Positions 6,153-13,431 of a DNA stretch of 15,593 bases are shown piece by piece; within the stretch, counting starts at the first letter, position 1; every line of letters starts with the position of its first letter. The notes beneath the pieces were generated by a model. That model was not told where the DNA came from. It did not search any database and saw nothing but the letters and a program-made list of their open reading frames with translations. The translations under genes were made by a program, and so were the position numbers. The stretch is from Myxococcales bacterium UBA5297 (GTDB lineage Bacteria; Myxococcota; Myxococcia; Myxococcales; UBA5297): the NCBI GenBank assembly GCA_002408385.1, contig DHSB01000173.1, positions 1 through 15,593 of the forward strand, read 5' to 3'.

Positions 6153-7541
6153 TCACCGCGCGTCTTCGTTCCAGGAAGCGCCGCGCGAGGCCGCGAAGTC
6201 CGCGCGCTCCTCGGCGAGCGCGAGCACACGGAGCATGTTCTCTCCCATCTGCTCGAGGACTTCGGTGGGTATGCCTTCTTCGACGAGGGACTGCAGCAGC
6301 CCCGGGAAGTCCGCGACGCTCCGAATACCGGTCGAGGCGAAGCCGGGACCGTCGCCGCACGGCGCCGGGCGCGGGGAGAAGCTGTTGAAGTCGCTGCCGA
6401 TGGCCACGTGCTTCGGGCCCGCCACCTCGAGCAGGTGCCTGAATTGTGCTTGGAACGCGCGGCATTCGTCCAAGCCTTCGGCAGTCAGCAGCGTGCTCAG
6501 CGTGATGATCCCGATGAGCCCGCCGCGGGCGGCGACGGCGCGGGCCGTCTCGTCGGACACGTTGAGCTCGGAGGGATGAATTGCGCGCATGCCGGTGTGC
6601 GTGAAGAGCACCGGCGCGGCGAGATCTTCGGTCACCGCGAGCACTTCCCTGACGGCGAGGTCGGAGGAATGCTCGAGGTCGATGAGGATTCCCAATTCAG
6701 CCATTCGGCGGACGACCTTCACGCCGAACGGCGAGAGCCCCACCGGATTGCGGCGATATCCGTCGGAGGTGGGCTCTCCCGGCGTCAGGAAGTTGGGGGC
6801 CTCGAAGCGCCAGAGGCTCGAGGCGGCAGCGCCCGCGATGGAATTGTCCACGAAATGGGTCAGGGTGATGACCCGTACTCCGGCCTGATAGAGAGTCTCC
6901 AGGTCCTCGAGCCGCTCGACGGCGTCGGCGCCCTCCACGCCGAGAATCACCGCGATCCTTTTCGAGCCGGCGATGGCGCGCGCCTCCTGGGCGGTGCGCG
7001 CGATGGCCATGCGGTGCCCGTGCCTCTGACAGAATTCGCGCGCCTTGCGAAGTTGGCACAAGACCTCGCCGAGCTTTCCCTCTTTTCGCTTGGCGCAGGC
7101 GGGCCAGAGGTCCGGGGCATAGGCGAAGGCGAAGAGGAGGTTCACCGCGCCACGCCGCAGGCCGGTGAAGCTGACCTGGGTCGTCAGTACGTCCAGGTGG
7201 CTCGAGGGCGTCCTGGTGCTCGAGGGCAGACCGCGGAAGAAGGGCTCCGCGCCGAACTCCATGAACGGATGGGCGTGCAGGTCGCCGAAGAGCTGCGGGG
7301 TGCCCGCCGCCAGAGCGTCGCCGCGGGTGAAGACGCCGTCCGCGTCGCCCTTGCGGTCCATGGCGCGCAGCTTCTCGAACCGAGCAGGCTCCCGAGCCTC
7401 GAACGCTGCATCGAGCCGCTGCTCGAAGGGAAGCGCGTCCGCATCCTGAACGGCAGGCGCCGGTGGCAGGAGAGGGACCTGGGGCCGAGGGGCGAGGCAA
7501 CCGGCCAACGCGAATAGACAGAGGGATCCCGGGAGCGCCAT
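6153..7541 (-). CDS. Membrane dipeptidase-like metallohydrolase (peptidase M19 family, divergent), probable lipoprotein
   Basis: M19 enzymes are zinc-dependent dipeptidases of the amidohydrolase fold. Counting from the ATG at 7541 (462 residues), the N-terminus carries a hydrophobic stretch ending in LAGC (Cys15), a lipobox, so the enzyme is probably anchored in an envelope membrane. Metal and active-site candidates appear in family order: HAH at 89-91, Glu203 in GVEGAD, His291 in IDLEHSS, His315 in LFTHTGMRAIHP, and Asp384 in AIGSDFNSF, followed by ENMLRVL. Canonical M19 has HxD at the first site; here it is HxH. The start is uncertain: GGAAGGGG abuts the ATG, and a TTG at 7559 would give a more basic signal peptide (PSRKGM). 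The frame also opens at GTG 7649, but that would bury the signal sequence. The preceding amphi-Trp gene on this strand is separated by a hairpin. Confidence 0.85.
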   Translation of the reverse strand: MALPGSLCLFALAGCLAPRPQVPLLPPAPAVQDADALPFEQRLDAAFEAREPARFEKLRAMDRKGDADGVFTRGDALAAGTPQLFGDLHAHPFMEFGAEPFFRGLPSSTRTPSSHLDVLTTQVSFTGLRRGAVNLLFAFAYAPDLWPACAKRKEGKLGEVLCQLRKAREFCQRHGHRMAIARTAQEARAIAGSKRIAVILGVEGADAVERLEDLETLYQAGVRVITLTHFVDNSIAGAAASSLWRFEAPNFLTPGEPTSDGYRRNPVGLSPFGVKVVRRMAELGILIDLEHSSDLAVREVLAVTEDLAAPVLFTHTGMRAIHPSELNVSDETARAVAARGGLIGIITLSTLLTAEGLDECRAFQAQFRHLLEVAGPKHVAIGSDFNSFSPRPAPCGDGPGFASTGIRSVADFPGLLQSLVEEGIPTEVLEQMGENMLRVLALAEERADFAASRGASWNEDAR

Positions 7542-7729
7542 CCCCTTCCGGCTGGGCAAGAGAATCCGCGGGCGGGAAACGCTGCCTTCGGTGGGCGAGG
7601 CACGAGAGACGAGCGGCATCTGCTGTTCTGGCACTGCGGACAGGCTCACGAGGGCCGAAGGGGACTTCGCGACGGCTTCTCAGACAAGGCGCCGCGCCGT
7701 CGAACGGGCGCTCGCCGGAACGAGACGAG

Positions 7730-7753
7730 CCCGAGACCGCAAAGACGGTCGGG
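7730..7753 (-). terminator. Hairpin immediately after the amphi-Trp gene stop
   Basis: On the minus strand the stop codon is followed at once by CCCGACCG, a six-base loop (TCTTTG) and CGGTCTCGGG, an 8-bp stem with one 2-base bulge. The position is typical of an intrinsic terminator, but the following bases are only mildly T-rich, so efficiency is unknown. Confidence 0.45.
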
Positions 7754-7990
7754 TCACTTCCTCTTGGACGTGCGCTTGGGCGCCGGCGGTTTGGTCTCCG
7801 GCCACTTGATCTCGAACTCGAGCTCGGTCTCGCCGTCGCTCGTCTCGAGCTCTTCCTCGAGGAGAACCTCGTCTGGCACGCACACGAGCTGTCCGCCTAT
7901 GCGGACGGGTTTGCCGGCGGCGATGCGCAGTGCGGTCTCTTGCAGGCGACGAGCGAGCGCCCAGCGGCTGATGGTGCGTTTCTTCGGCAT
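7754..7990 (-). CDS. Small amphi-Trp domain protein
   Basis: The 78-residue product starts with a basic helical part (MPKKRTISRWALARRLQETA), then a short beta region GKPVRIGGQLVCVPDEV. It then has an alternating acidic/hydrophobic strand ending in ELEFEIKW, and finally a Pro- and Lys-rich tail. The alternating strand ending in Trp is the hallmark of the amphi-Trp domain, a small domain of unknown function found in bacteria and archaea. AGGAG lies 7 bases before the ATG, supporting this start. A hairpin follows the stop. It is divergent from the aldehyde oxidoreductase gene, with 288 bp between the two starts in which I see no clear promoter boxes or known riboswitch. Its role is unknown. Confidence 0.75.
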   Translation of the reverse strand: MPKKRTISRWALARRLQETALRIAAGKPVRIGGQLVCVPDEVLLEEELETSDGETELEFEIKWPETKPPAPKRTSKRK

Positions 7991-8278
7991 CCTTCGCTCC
8001 TAGGGGAAGGGGACGGGAGAGAGCATCGTCGCAAGCGCCGCTGGGGGCAATGACTCGGTTGGTCGGACTTGCTTGGCGCACACCGCGCGAGACTCCCGCG
8101 GGGCTCCGCAGGGGCGGGGCGACGGCCCGCCGGTGGGCGCGATACCCGGAGCTCGAGTTGGCGCGCCAGACGGCAATTGCACATCGCCGCCGTCCTCTGA
8201 AATGGTCGAGAATCCCCAGGTGCAGACGCACGCGTCCGAGAAGACTCCGGCCTCTCGGGGGAAGCCAAAGGGCATGCC

Positions 8279-10150
8279 ATGAAATCGCTCACCGCAACCT
8301 ACCTCGAGGTCGACCTGACGAGCGGTGGCAGCTCTGCCCGCCCGGTTCCGTCCGAAGTAGTCGAGCTCTATCTCGGAGGCCGGGGACTCGGCGCACGGCT
8401 GCTCTTCGACTCGACCCCGCCCGGCCTGGATCCCTTCGACGAGCGCATGCCGATCATTTTCTCGGTCGGCCCGCTGACCGGCAGCGCGGCGCCGCAGTCC
8501 AACCGCTTCGTCGTCACCACCAAGTCCCCGGCCACCGGCGCCATCGCCGACAGCCACTGCGGGGGCAGCTTCGCCACCAAGCTCAAGAAGGCGGGCTTCG
8601 ACGGGGTGATCGTCCGCGGCCGCAGCCCTCGGCCGGTCTACCTCGAGATCAAGGACGGAAAGGCCGAGCTCAAGGACGCCGCCCACCTCTGGGGAAAGGG
8701 AACGGTGGCGACCCAGGCGGCGCTGCCCGCGAGCTTCGGCAAGGCGGTCATCGGTCCTGCGGGCGAAAACCGGGTGCCCTTCGCCTGCATCGTCAGCCAG
8801 AACCGGATAGCGGGCCGCACCGGCACCGGCGCGGTGATGGGCAGCAAGAACCTCAAGGCGATCATCGCCGACGGCTCGGCCGCCACCTTCGAGCGCGACG
8901 AGGCGTTCAAGGAGTTGCAGAAGGAGGTCACCGAATTCCTGCGCTCCCATCCGATGACCGGGCAGATCCTCCCGACGCTCGGGACGGCCAACCTCGTGAT
9001 GACCTGCGCGGGCCGCAACATCATCCCCACCCGCAACTTTCAGAAGGGCCACGATCGCCGCACGCCCGAGCTGGCCGGCGAACGGATGCGCGACGAGCTG
9101 CTCATCCGCAAGGACGGCTGTCTGTCGTGTCCGGTCAAGTGCGGGCGGCACATCCGCCTCGGCAAAGGCGAGGGCAAGGGACCGGAGTTCGAGACCATCG
9201 GGCTGCTCGGCAACAACCTGGGCATCTTCGACATGCAGACCGTCGCCGAGTTGGGCGAGCTCTGTGACGATCTGGGGATGGACACCATCTCCATGGGAGG
9301 AGTCCTCGGCTTTGCCACCGAGCTGACCGAGCGGGGGCTGCTGAATAGCGAGCTGGCGTGGGGCAGGGTGGAGGCGTATCACGAGGCCATCGAGGCGACG
9401 GCGCGGCGCTCGGGGCTGGGCGCGGAGCTCGCCGAGGGTACCCGCGCGCTCGCCAAGCGCCGCGGCGGCGAGGAGTTCGCCATCCAGGTCAAGGGGCTGG
9501 AGCTGCCGGCTTACGATCCGCGCGGCTGCTTCGGCCAGGGGCTCGAGTACGCGACGAACAATCGCGGCGGCTGCCACGTGCGCGGCAGCACCATGTTCCT
9601 CGAGGCGACCGGACCCGTTTCTATCGACCCGCACTCGACCGCCGGAAAGCCCGAGCTGGTCGTCTTCCAGCAGGACATGAACGCGGCCGTCAGCTCGTTG
9701 GTGTTCTGCTACTTCGCCTCCTATGCCGTCCTTCCGGCGTTCGCCTTCAAGCTCGAGGCGAGCTCTGCCGCCTACCGGCTCGCCATGGCGGCGGCCAGCC
9801 GCGCGACCGGTCCGGCGCTGTGGCTCGCGATGCGCATGAAGAACCCGGCGCAGCTCCTCTGGTTCGAGAAGTTCCTCTCGGCAGCCTGGGGCAGGCGGGT
9901 CGGGCTGGGCGAGTTCATGCGGGCCGGCGCCCGCATCTACAACCTCGAGCGGCTCTACAACCTGCGCGAAGGGATGAGCGGCTCGGCCGACACGTTGCCA
10001 CGCCGGCTACTCGACGAGCCGACCTTCCCCGGCGCCAAGGCCGGGGTCCCGCTGGCCGACATGCTCAGGCGCTACTACCGCGTTCGCGGTTGGGACAGCG
10101 AGGGCGTCCCGACCCCGGCGACGCTGCGCCGCCTGGCGATCCGGAGCTGA
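8279..10150 (+). CDS. Aldehyde:ferredoxin oxidoreductase family, tungsten/molybdenum bis-pterin enzyme
   Basis: AOR-family enzymes oxidise aldehydes to acids (or run in reverse) using a tungsto- or molybdo-bispterin site and one [4Fe-4S] cluster, passing electrons to ferredoxin; they are cytoplasmic. The 623-residue length is normal. Visible signatures are GGRGLGARLLF at residues 33-43, SVGPLTG at 62-68, and RTGTGAVMGSKNLKAI at 180-195. The cluster motif CLSCPVKC has Cys281, 284 and 288, with Cys477 in SLVFCYF as the likely fourth ligand. PEFETIG at 302-308 supplies the conserved Glu, DTISMGGVLGF is at 335-345, and His433 lies in the GCHVRG pterin region. The start at 8279 gives the normal N-terminus KSLTATYLEVDLTSG. 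A MoaD/ThiS-like carrier follows 11 bp later. Which subfamily (AOR, FOR, GAPOR, WOR4/5) and which metal cannot be fixed from this sequence. No ferredoxin or electron-transfer subunit is adjacent. Confidence 0.95.
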   Translation: MKSLTATYLEVDLTSGGSSARPVPSEVVELYLGGRGLGARLLFDSTPPGLDPFDERMPIIFSVGPLTGSAAPQSNRFVVTTKSPATGAIADSHCGGSFATKLKKAGFDGVIVRGRSPRPVYLEIKDGKAELKDAAHLWGKGTVATQAALPASFGKAVIGPAGENRVPFACIVSQNRIAGRTGTGAVMGSKNLKAIIADGSAATFERDEAFKELQKEVTEFLRSHPMTGQILPTLGTANLVMTCAGRNIIPTRNFQKGHDRRTPELAGERMRDELLIRKDGCLSCPVKCGRHIRLGKGEGKGPEFETIGLLGNNLGIFDMQTVAELGELCDDLGMDTISMGGVLGFATELTERGLLNSELAWGRVEAYHEAIEATARRSGLGAELAEGTRALAKRRGGEEFAIQVKGLELPAYDPRGCFGQGLEYATNNRGGCHVRGSTMFLEATGPVSIDPHSTAGKPELVVFQQDMNAAVSSLVFCYFASYAVLPAFAFKLEASSAAYRLAMAAASRATGPALWLAMRMKNPAQLLWFEKFLSAAWGRRVGLGEFMRAGARIYNLERLYNLREGMSGSADTLPRRLLDEPTFPGAKAGVPLADMLRRYYRVRGWDSEGVPTPATLRRLAIRS

Positions 10151-10161
10151 GAAGGCACCTC

Positions 10162-10410
10162 ATGGCTCTCTTCGTTCCTCACTACGCTCTTGCCAAGAGG
10201 CTTGGCCGGACCGAGCTGCGCTCGGAGGCGGCCACCGTCGGCGCGCTGCTCGATGAGATCCGAGCGCTGGTTCCGCCGGAGGAGTGGCGGGCGTCGCTGC
10301 GCGCGGCGATCCTCGTCAACGGGCGGCACATCCACTATCTGCAGGGGATGAAGACTCCCCTCGCCGCCGATGACGAGGTGTGGATGGTCTTCCCTTCGTC
10401 CGGCGGCTAG
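10162..10410 (+). CDS. MoaD/ThiS-family sulfur carrier protein, AOR-linked
   Basis: The 82-residue product has the ubiquitin-like beta-grasp pattern: an N-terminal strand (MALFVPHYALAKRLGR), a helix VGALLDEIRALVP, the strand AILVNGRHIHYLQG, then ADDEVWMVFPSSGG. The C-terminal Gly-Gly is where sulfur is carried as thiocarboxylate. MoaD-type proteins supply the dithiolene sulfurs of molybdopterin, and such genes often sit beside AOR-type enzymes that need tungstopterin. GAAGG lies 7 bases before the ATG, and the gene begins 11 bp after the AOR stop, so the two are almost certainly cotranscribed. A dedicated carrier for the AOR cofactor is the natural reading; a ThiS-like role is less likely because no thiamine genes are near. 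Confidence 0.88.
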   Translation: MALFVPHYALAKRLGRTELRSEAATVGALLDEIRALVPPEEWRASLRAAILVNGRHIHYLQGMKTPLAADDEVWMVFPSSGG

Positions 10411-10411
10411 A

Positions 10412-10438
10412 GGCGTGCGGAAACGAGGACCGCGCCTT
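10412..10438 (+). terminator. Weak hairpin after the AOR-MoaD operon
   Basis: GGC-gt-GCGG (10412-10420) can pair with CCGC-GCC (10430-10436), followed by TTCC. It begins 2 bases after the operon's last stop codon. The stem is 7 bp with a 2-base bulge and there is no real T-tract, so this is only a candidate. Confidence 0.3.
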
Positions 10439-10449
10439 CCCCGCTCTTG

Positions 10450-10492
10450 CCCTCCGGTCACCTCGAGCGAAGTCGAGAGGCCCGAGCGTAGG
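10450..10492 (+). repeat. Dispersed intergenic repeat, copy A
   Basis: Bases 10450-10488 are identical over 39 bp to 15497-15535, and the match continues for 4 more bases with one difference. The core contains the small inverted repeat CTCGA-gcgaag-TCGAG. It lies in the gap between the convergent MoaD-like and methyltransferase genes. Confidence 0.7.
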
Positions 10493-10516
10493 CGGAGCGG
10501 CTTCGATCTCCGCCGC

Positions 10517-10539
10517 GGGCGCTTCGGGAGCTGGCGCCC
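10517..10539. terminator. GC-rich hairpin in the convergent gap
   Basis: GGGCGC (10517-10522) pairs with GCGCCC (10534-10539) across an 11-base loop. It lies 49 bp past the methyltransferase stop on the minus strand and could end that transcript. No T-tract. Confidence 0.3.
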
Positions 10540-10587
10540 GGGGTGCGCGGAACCGGAAGGAGTCGAAGAAGAGCTCTCGACGGCTCC

Positions 10588-12291
10588 TCAATCGATGCCG
10601 TACAGCCTGCGGATCGCCCGCTCCGAGCCCGGGCTCAAGGAAGCGCCCGACTCGAGGCCGCGCGCCTCGTCGGCGACGGCTTGCACGAGGCTGGCGCGGC
10701 GCGTCTCGAACCGCGGAATCGGTACCTCTTCCGACGCGCCGAACGCCGGCGCGAACAACTCTTGGACCGCGGCCGAGTTGAACACCGCGCAGGCGAAGTA
10801 GAAGAGGTCGGCCGGCTCTCGCAGCAGGCGTGCGGCCTCGGCCCAGGGACGCGAGAGGTTGAGCTCGCGGAACGGCAGCTCGGCCCCGGCTGGCCGCACC
10901 CTGCCCGCGGCGATACTCGATGGCACGTGGAGTGGCGCGAAGCGCGAGTGGCGGTAGTCGTGCACGCAAACCGGACCCTCGACCACAGCGGCCGACAGCG
11001 GAACCTCGCGCACGTTGAAGACGAGCTTCGGCCCGTCGCGGTGGGGGTCGTAGTTCCCGCGGAAGCGGTGATCTCCGCGCGGGATCAGCTCGCGGTCGAC
11101 GTAGGCGAAGGCCATCGCCTCGGACGGCACGCGGAAGCGGTGACGCGTCCCGGCATAGCGGGCGAACGGGCGGATGGCCTCTTCGCGGAAGCTCGTGCGT
11201 TCGCGCGCCTCGAAGGCCGCGGCGAGCTTGCCTCGGGTGCGCTCGGGGAGCCGGTGGCGCTCGGCGAACGCGTGGGGATCCGCCGCCTCGAAGAGCTCGC
11301 GCATCCGCTCGGCGAGCCCCTCGCGGCTGTCGGCCGTCAGCAGCTCGTCGAAGCGGGTCTTCAGCCCCGGGAAGCTGACGCGGAGCACCGAGCCGACCGG
11401 AGCGCCGCTCTCGCGCATGCGGGCGGCAGCGCTCGCGGACTTCTCCTCGGGGGCGTTGAGCAGGTGCGCCTCGCCGTGTGGGCGCGTCTTGGAGAGCTTG
11501 GGCCCGCGCTCGAGAGCCGCGAGCCGCTCCTCGACCGAGCCGTCGAGGCGCGCGTGGAGGAAGGGCCGGTCCGGATCGCCCTCGCGCCGCGTCCAGACAG
11601 AGAGCACCGTCGCGACGCGCGCCCCGTCGAAGAGCCGCTCGCCCGCCTCGACCAGCGCATACAACCGGTAGCGCGACAGCAGCCAGCGGCGCAGCGGCGC
11701 GTAGAGAAAGTTGTCGACGAAGGAGGCGCTGGTGACGAAGGCAATCGCCCCGCGCCCGCCGGCGGCCTCGATAAGGCGGTCGGCGACTCCGAAGAAGAGC
11801 ACGTAGTCGTCGCGGATGCTGGTCCTGCGGGCGACCTCGCGGGCAAAGGGCAGCAGCGCGTCGCGGATCTCCTGATAGCGCCCGCTGCGCAGCAGCTCCG
11901 AGTTGCCGACGTAGGGCGGGTTGCCGATGACGACGAGCGGCCCTCGGCCTTTGACCTCGTTGGCCAGGCCGGTCAGGCCGTCGCCATAGGCATCGCCCTC
12001 GAGAATCAGCGCTCCGGGCGCCGCCGCGCGCGCGGCGCTCACCGCCGCGGTGTCGAGGTCGAGCCCCAGGGCCCGCCCGAAGGTCTCGGCCTCGGGGGCG
12101 CCGAGGAACGCGCCGTCGCCGCAAGCCGGATCGAGCAGCGCGCAGGCGGAAGGATCGAGCCCGTCCGTCCCGAGCGCCGAGGCGAGCAGGCGATAGAGCG
12201 CGCGCACCAGCGGCCGGGGCGTGTAGTAGCGGCCGTAGCGGCGGCGATCGTCGGGGGCGGAGGCGGCGCGGGGTTCCATGGCGGCGGTCAT
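10588..12291 (-). CDS. N6-adenine DNA methyltransferase (M.TaqI/Eco57I-like), solitary
   Basis: The 567-residue protein transfers a methyl group from S-adenosylmethionine to the exocyclic amine of adenine in a specific DNA site. Motifs run in the gamma order: YYTPRPLV (motif X-like, residues 22-29), LLDPACGDGAFL at 52-63 (motif I, SAM binding), and NPPYVGN at 124-130 (motif IV, catalytic NPPY). FVTSASFVDN follows downstream. The C-terminal half, from about residue 250, should hold the target-recognition region, with a substrate-contact stretch such as FRGNYDPHRDGPKLVFN. It is longer than M.TaqI (about 420) but much shorter than fused type IIG or BREX PglX enzymes (about 1000 or more), and no nuclease domain is seen. 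The start at 12291 lacks a clear ribosome site; an ATG four codons later is an alternative. No restriction enzyme gene is adjacent within the window. Confidence 0.9.
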   Translation of the reverse strand: MTAAMEPRAASAPDDRRRYGRYYTPRPLVRALYRLLASALGTDGLDPSACALLDPACGDGAFLGAPEAETFGRALGLDLDTAAVSAARAAAPGALILEGDAYGDGLTGLANEVKGRGPLVVIGNPPYVGNSELLRSGRYQEIRDALLPFAREVARRTSIRDDYVLFFGVADRLIEAAGGRGAIAFVTSASFVDNFLYAPLRRWLLSRYRLYALVEAGERLFDGARVATVLSVWTRREGDPDRPFLHARLDGSVEERLAALERGPKLSKTRPHGEAHLLNAPEEKSASAAARMRESGAPVGSVLRVSFPGLKTRFDELLTADSREGLAERMRELFEAADPHAFAERHRLPERTRGKLAAAFEARERTSFREEAIRPFARYAGTRHRFRVPSEAMAFAYVDRELIPRGDHRFRGNYDPHRDGPKLVFNVREVPLSAAVVEGPVCVHDYRHSRFAPLHVPSSIAAGRVRPAGAELPFRELNLSRPWAEAARLLREPADLFYFACAVFNSAAVQELFAPAFGASEEVPIPRFETRRASLVQAVADEARGLESGASLSPGSERAIRRLYGID

Positions 12292-12367
12292 AGACCGTCA
12301 AGTGCAAGGCGAGGTCAAGAAGCGAACGGAGAGCTGCCGGAGAGGCACAGCACCGCTTCCTCGGTGG

Positions 12368-12382
12368 CCGGCGACTCGCCGG
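12368..12382. other. Perfect 15-bp palindrome CCGGCGA-c-TCGCCGG upstream of the methyltransferase
   Basis: The 7-bp arms are exact reverse complements around a single base. The site lies 77 bp upstream of the methyltransferase start and 185 bp past the mazF stop, on the same strand as both. It could be an operator or part of a terminator. I see no gene in the surrounding 12292-12566. Confidence 0.35.
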
Positions 12383-12566
12383 TGGTGGAGGCGCTCAATT
12401 TCCGTCCCCGGTCACGACGCCGCGTGGCGAATCGAGGATGTGGCTTCGTCGTGGAGGCGAGCGACTCGCTCGAGCATGGCGGCTCGTCTGGACCATCACC
12501 GCGAGGCGGGGCCGTCAACCCTGCCGACACGCGCGCGAGATCTGGGCCCTGCCCGCTTGCCACCCG

Positions 12567-12948
12567 CTACAGGACGCCCGGCGTCGGTGGCGACGCCAGT
12601 TGATCTCCGAGTCCGAGGAAGAGCGCCAATCCGTCATCTACTGCGCTCATCTCGTCGGAGGGGATCTGCCCGAAGACGCGTCGCACCCGCCGCTTGTCCA
12701 CCGAGCGCAAATGGTCAATCAGCGCGAATGACCGCTGCATCAGTCCGCTGCGCCCTGGTGACAGCTCGGGATGGAGAGCGCCTTCGCCTGTGGTCCCGGA
12801 CACCGGAACCACGCAGACCAGCGGGAAGCGCTGGTTCGGAAACCACGTCTCGGTCACTGACGACAAGACACGGCCTGACGCCGTGTTGCTCGTGGCCGAC
12901 CGTCGGGTCGAGATCTCGGAGGATGACTGTGCCTCGCCCGAGCGTCAT
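12567..12948 (-). pseudogene. mazF: MazF/PemK-type endoribonuclease toxin, frameshifted
   Basis: MazF toxins cut single-stranded mRNA at short sites. The first 38 residues, from the ATG at 12948, read MTLGRGTVILRDLDPTVGHE and then QHGVRPCLVVSDRDVVSE. The family continues elsewhere, in the next frame, as NQRFPLVCVVPVSGTTGEG, SGLMQRSFALIDHLRSVDK and RRVRRVFGQIP. Removing one T of the TT at 12835-12836 (plus strand) joins them as VVSDQRFPLV, giving about 126 residues, a normal length. The ATG overlaps the antitoxin's TGA as ATGA, a standard coupled start. Conserved residues such as the Arg of RPCLVVS and the Ser of PVSG are present, so the toxin would look active if the frame were whole. As written the product is truncated and lacks most of the fold. 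Confidence 0.85.
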
Positions 12949-13250
12949 TTTTTCGTCTCCACCCATCCCTTGCCAGGAACCCAGCGCACGGGAGTTCCCG
13001 CCTCGACGTCGACAAGGCCTGCGGCGTCTTGTGGCGAAAGGCGGCTGGCCCATTCGTCGAACCCTGCATCGGCGAGCAGTTCGCTTTCCGGATGCGGGTT
13101 TGAAAGCGATCGCTTCAGTCCCTCGCGTCGGCGGCGTTGGAGCTCACGCAGGACGGCCTCGAGCACGAACTTGCTGCGGTTCCTCTCAAGGCGGTCGATC
13201 GCTCGGAGGACGTCGGACGGCAGGGTGACCGTGACACGCTCGCTCGGCAT
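12945..13250 (-). CDS. MazE-like ribbon-helix-helix antitoxin
   Basis: The 101-residue protein opens with MPSERVTVTLPSDVLRAIDR, a ribbon-helix-helix strand and first helix, followed by RSKFVLEAVLRELQRRR, the second helix; this is the CopG/MetJ-type DNA-binding dimer fold. The acidic and Trp-containing C-terminal half (ESELLADAGFDEW, VRWVPGKGWVETKK) is where such antitoxins bind the toxin. The ATG at 13250 is chosen because the fold starts directly there; the frame opens at 13337, but the extra 29 residues have no family pattern. Its TGA overlaps the mazF ATG by one base (ATGA), so the pair is translationally coupled. Autoregulation through an upstream palindrome is expected for the family. 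The antitoxin is intact although the toxin is broken. Confidence 0.85.
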   Translation of the reverse strand: MPSERVTVTLPSDVLRAIDRLERNRSKFVLEAVLRELQRRRREGLKRSLSNPHPESELLADAGFDEWASRLSPQDAAGLVDVEAGTPVRWVPGKGWVETKK

Positions 13251-13272
13251 GATCTCGGACCTCGCACGACAA

Positions 13273-13286
13273 CGTTCCGGCCAACG
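13273..13286. promoter_or_regulatory. Candidate mazE operator half-sites CGTT-n6-AACG
   Basis: CGTT (13273-13276) and AACG (13283-13286) form an inverted repeat 23 bp upstream of the antitoxin start. Ribbon-helix-helix antitoxins usually bind such short palindromes to repress their own operon. With 4-bp arms this could be chance. Confidence 0.25.
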
Positions 13287-13338
13287 GAGGATCGTGGCAA
13301 GGGAGCGGAGAAGCTCACTCCCACGACAGGCCGCCATC

Positions 13339-13365
13339 CTCGGCCCACCGCCCTCGGCGGCCGAG
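13339..13365 (-). terminator. Hairpin downstream of the receiver/J/TPR gene
   Basis: CTCGG (13339-13343) pairs with CCGAG (13361-13365), and inside it CCGCC (13348-13352) with GGCGG (13356-13360), leaving a 4-base bulge and 3-base loop. It lies 66 bp past the stop of the large gene on the minus strand and before the mazE gene. No T-tract. Confidence 0.35.
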
Positions 13366-13431
13366 CGCAGCTTCGCATCTACCGCCCGCGGCAGGTCCCC
13401 AACCTCAGCCGGCTCCCGAGCCCTCGCCCGC

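Noticed and set aside
7991..8278. Molybdenum/tungsten cofactor riboswitch upstream of the AOR gene
   Set aside because: The region is GC-rich with short hairpins, but I could not trace the conserved core of the Moco motif.
8000..9634. Minus-strand open frame of 544 codons
   Set aside because: Antisense to the AOR gene, whose cysteine ligands and pterin motifs are clear.
12315..12563. Minus-strand open frame of 82 codons just after the mazF stop
   Set aside because: No ribosome site and no recognisable fold; composition is like non-coding GC-rich DNA.
10543..12603. Long plus-strand open frame of 686 codons
   Set aside because: It is antisense to the DNA methyltransferase, whose motifs are unmistakable. 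The plus-strand translation is Arg/Ala/Glu-rich with no family pattern, as expected for a GC-rich shadow frame.
12831..12840. Programmed +1 frameshift in mazF (and likewise in pirin at 2695)
   Set aside because: No known slippery sequence or stop-coupled shift site is present, and neither family is known to use one; a mutation or sequence error is simpler.
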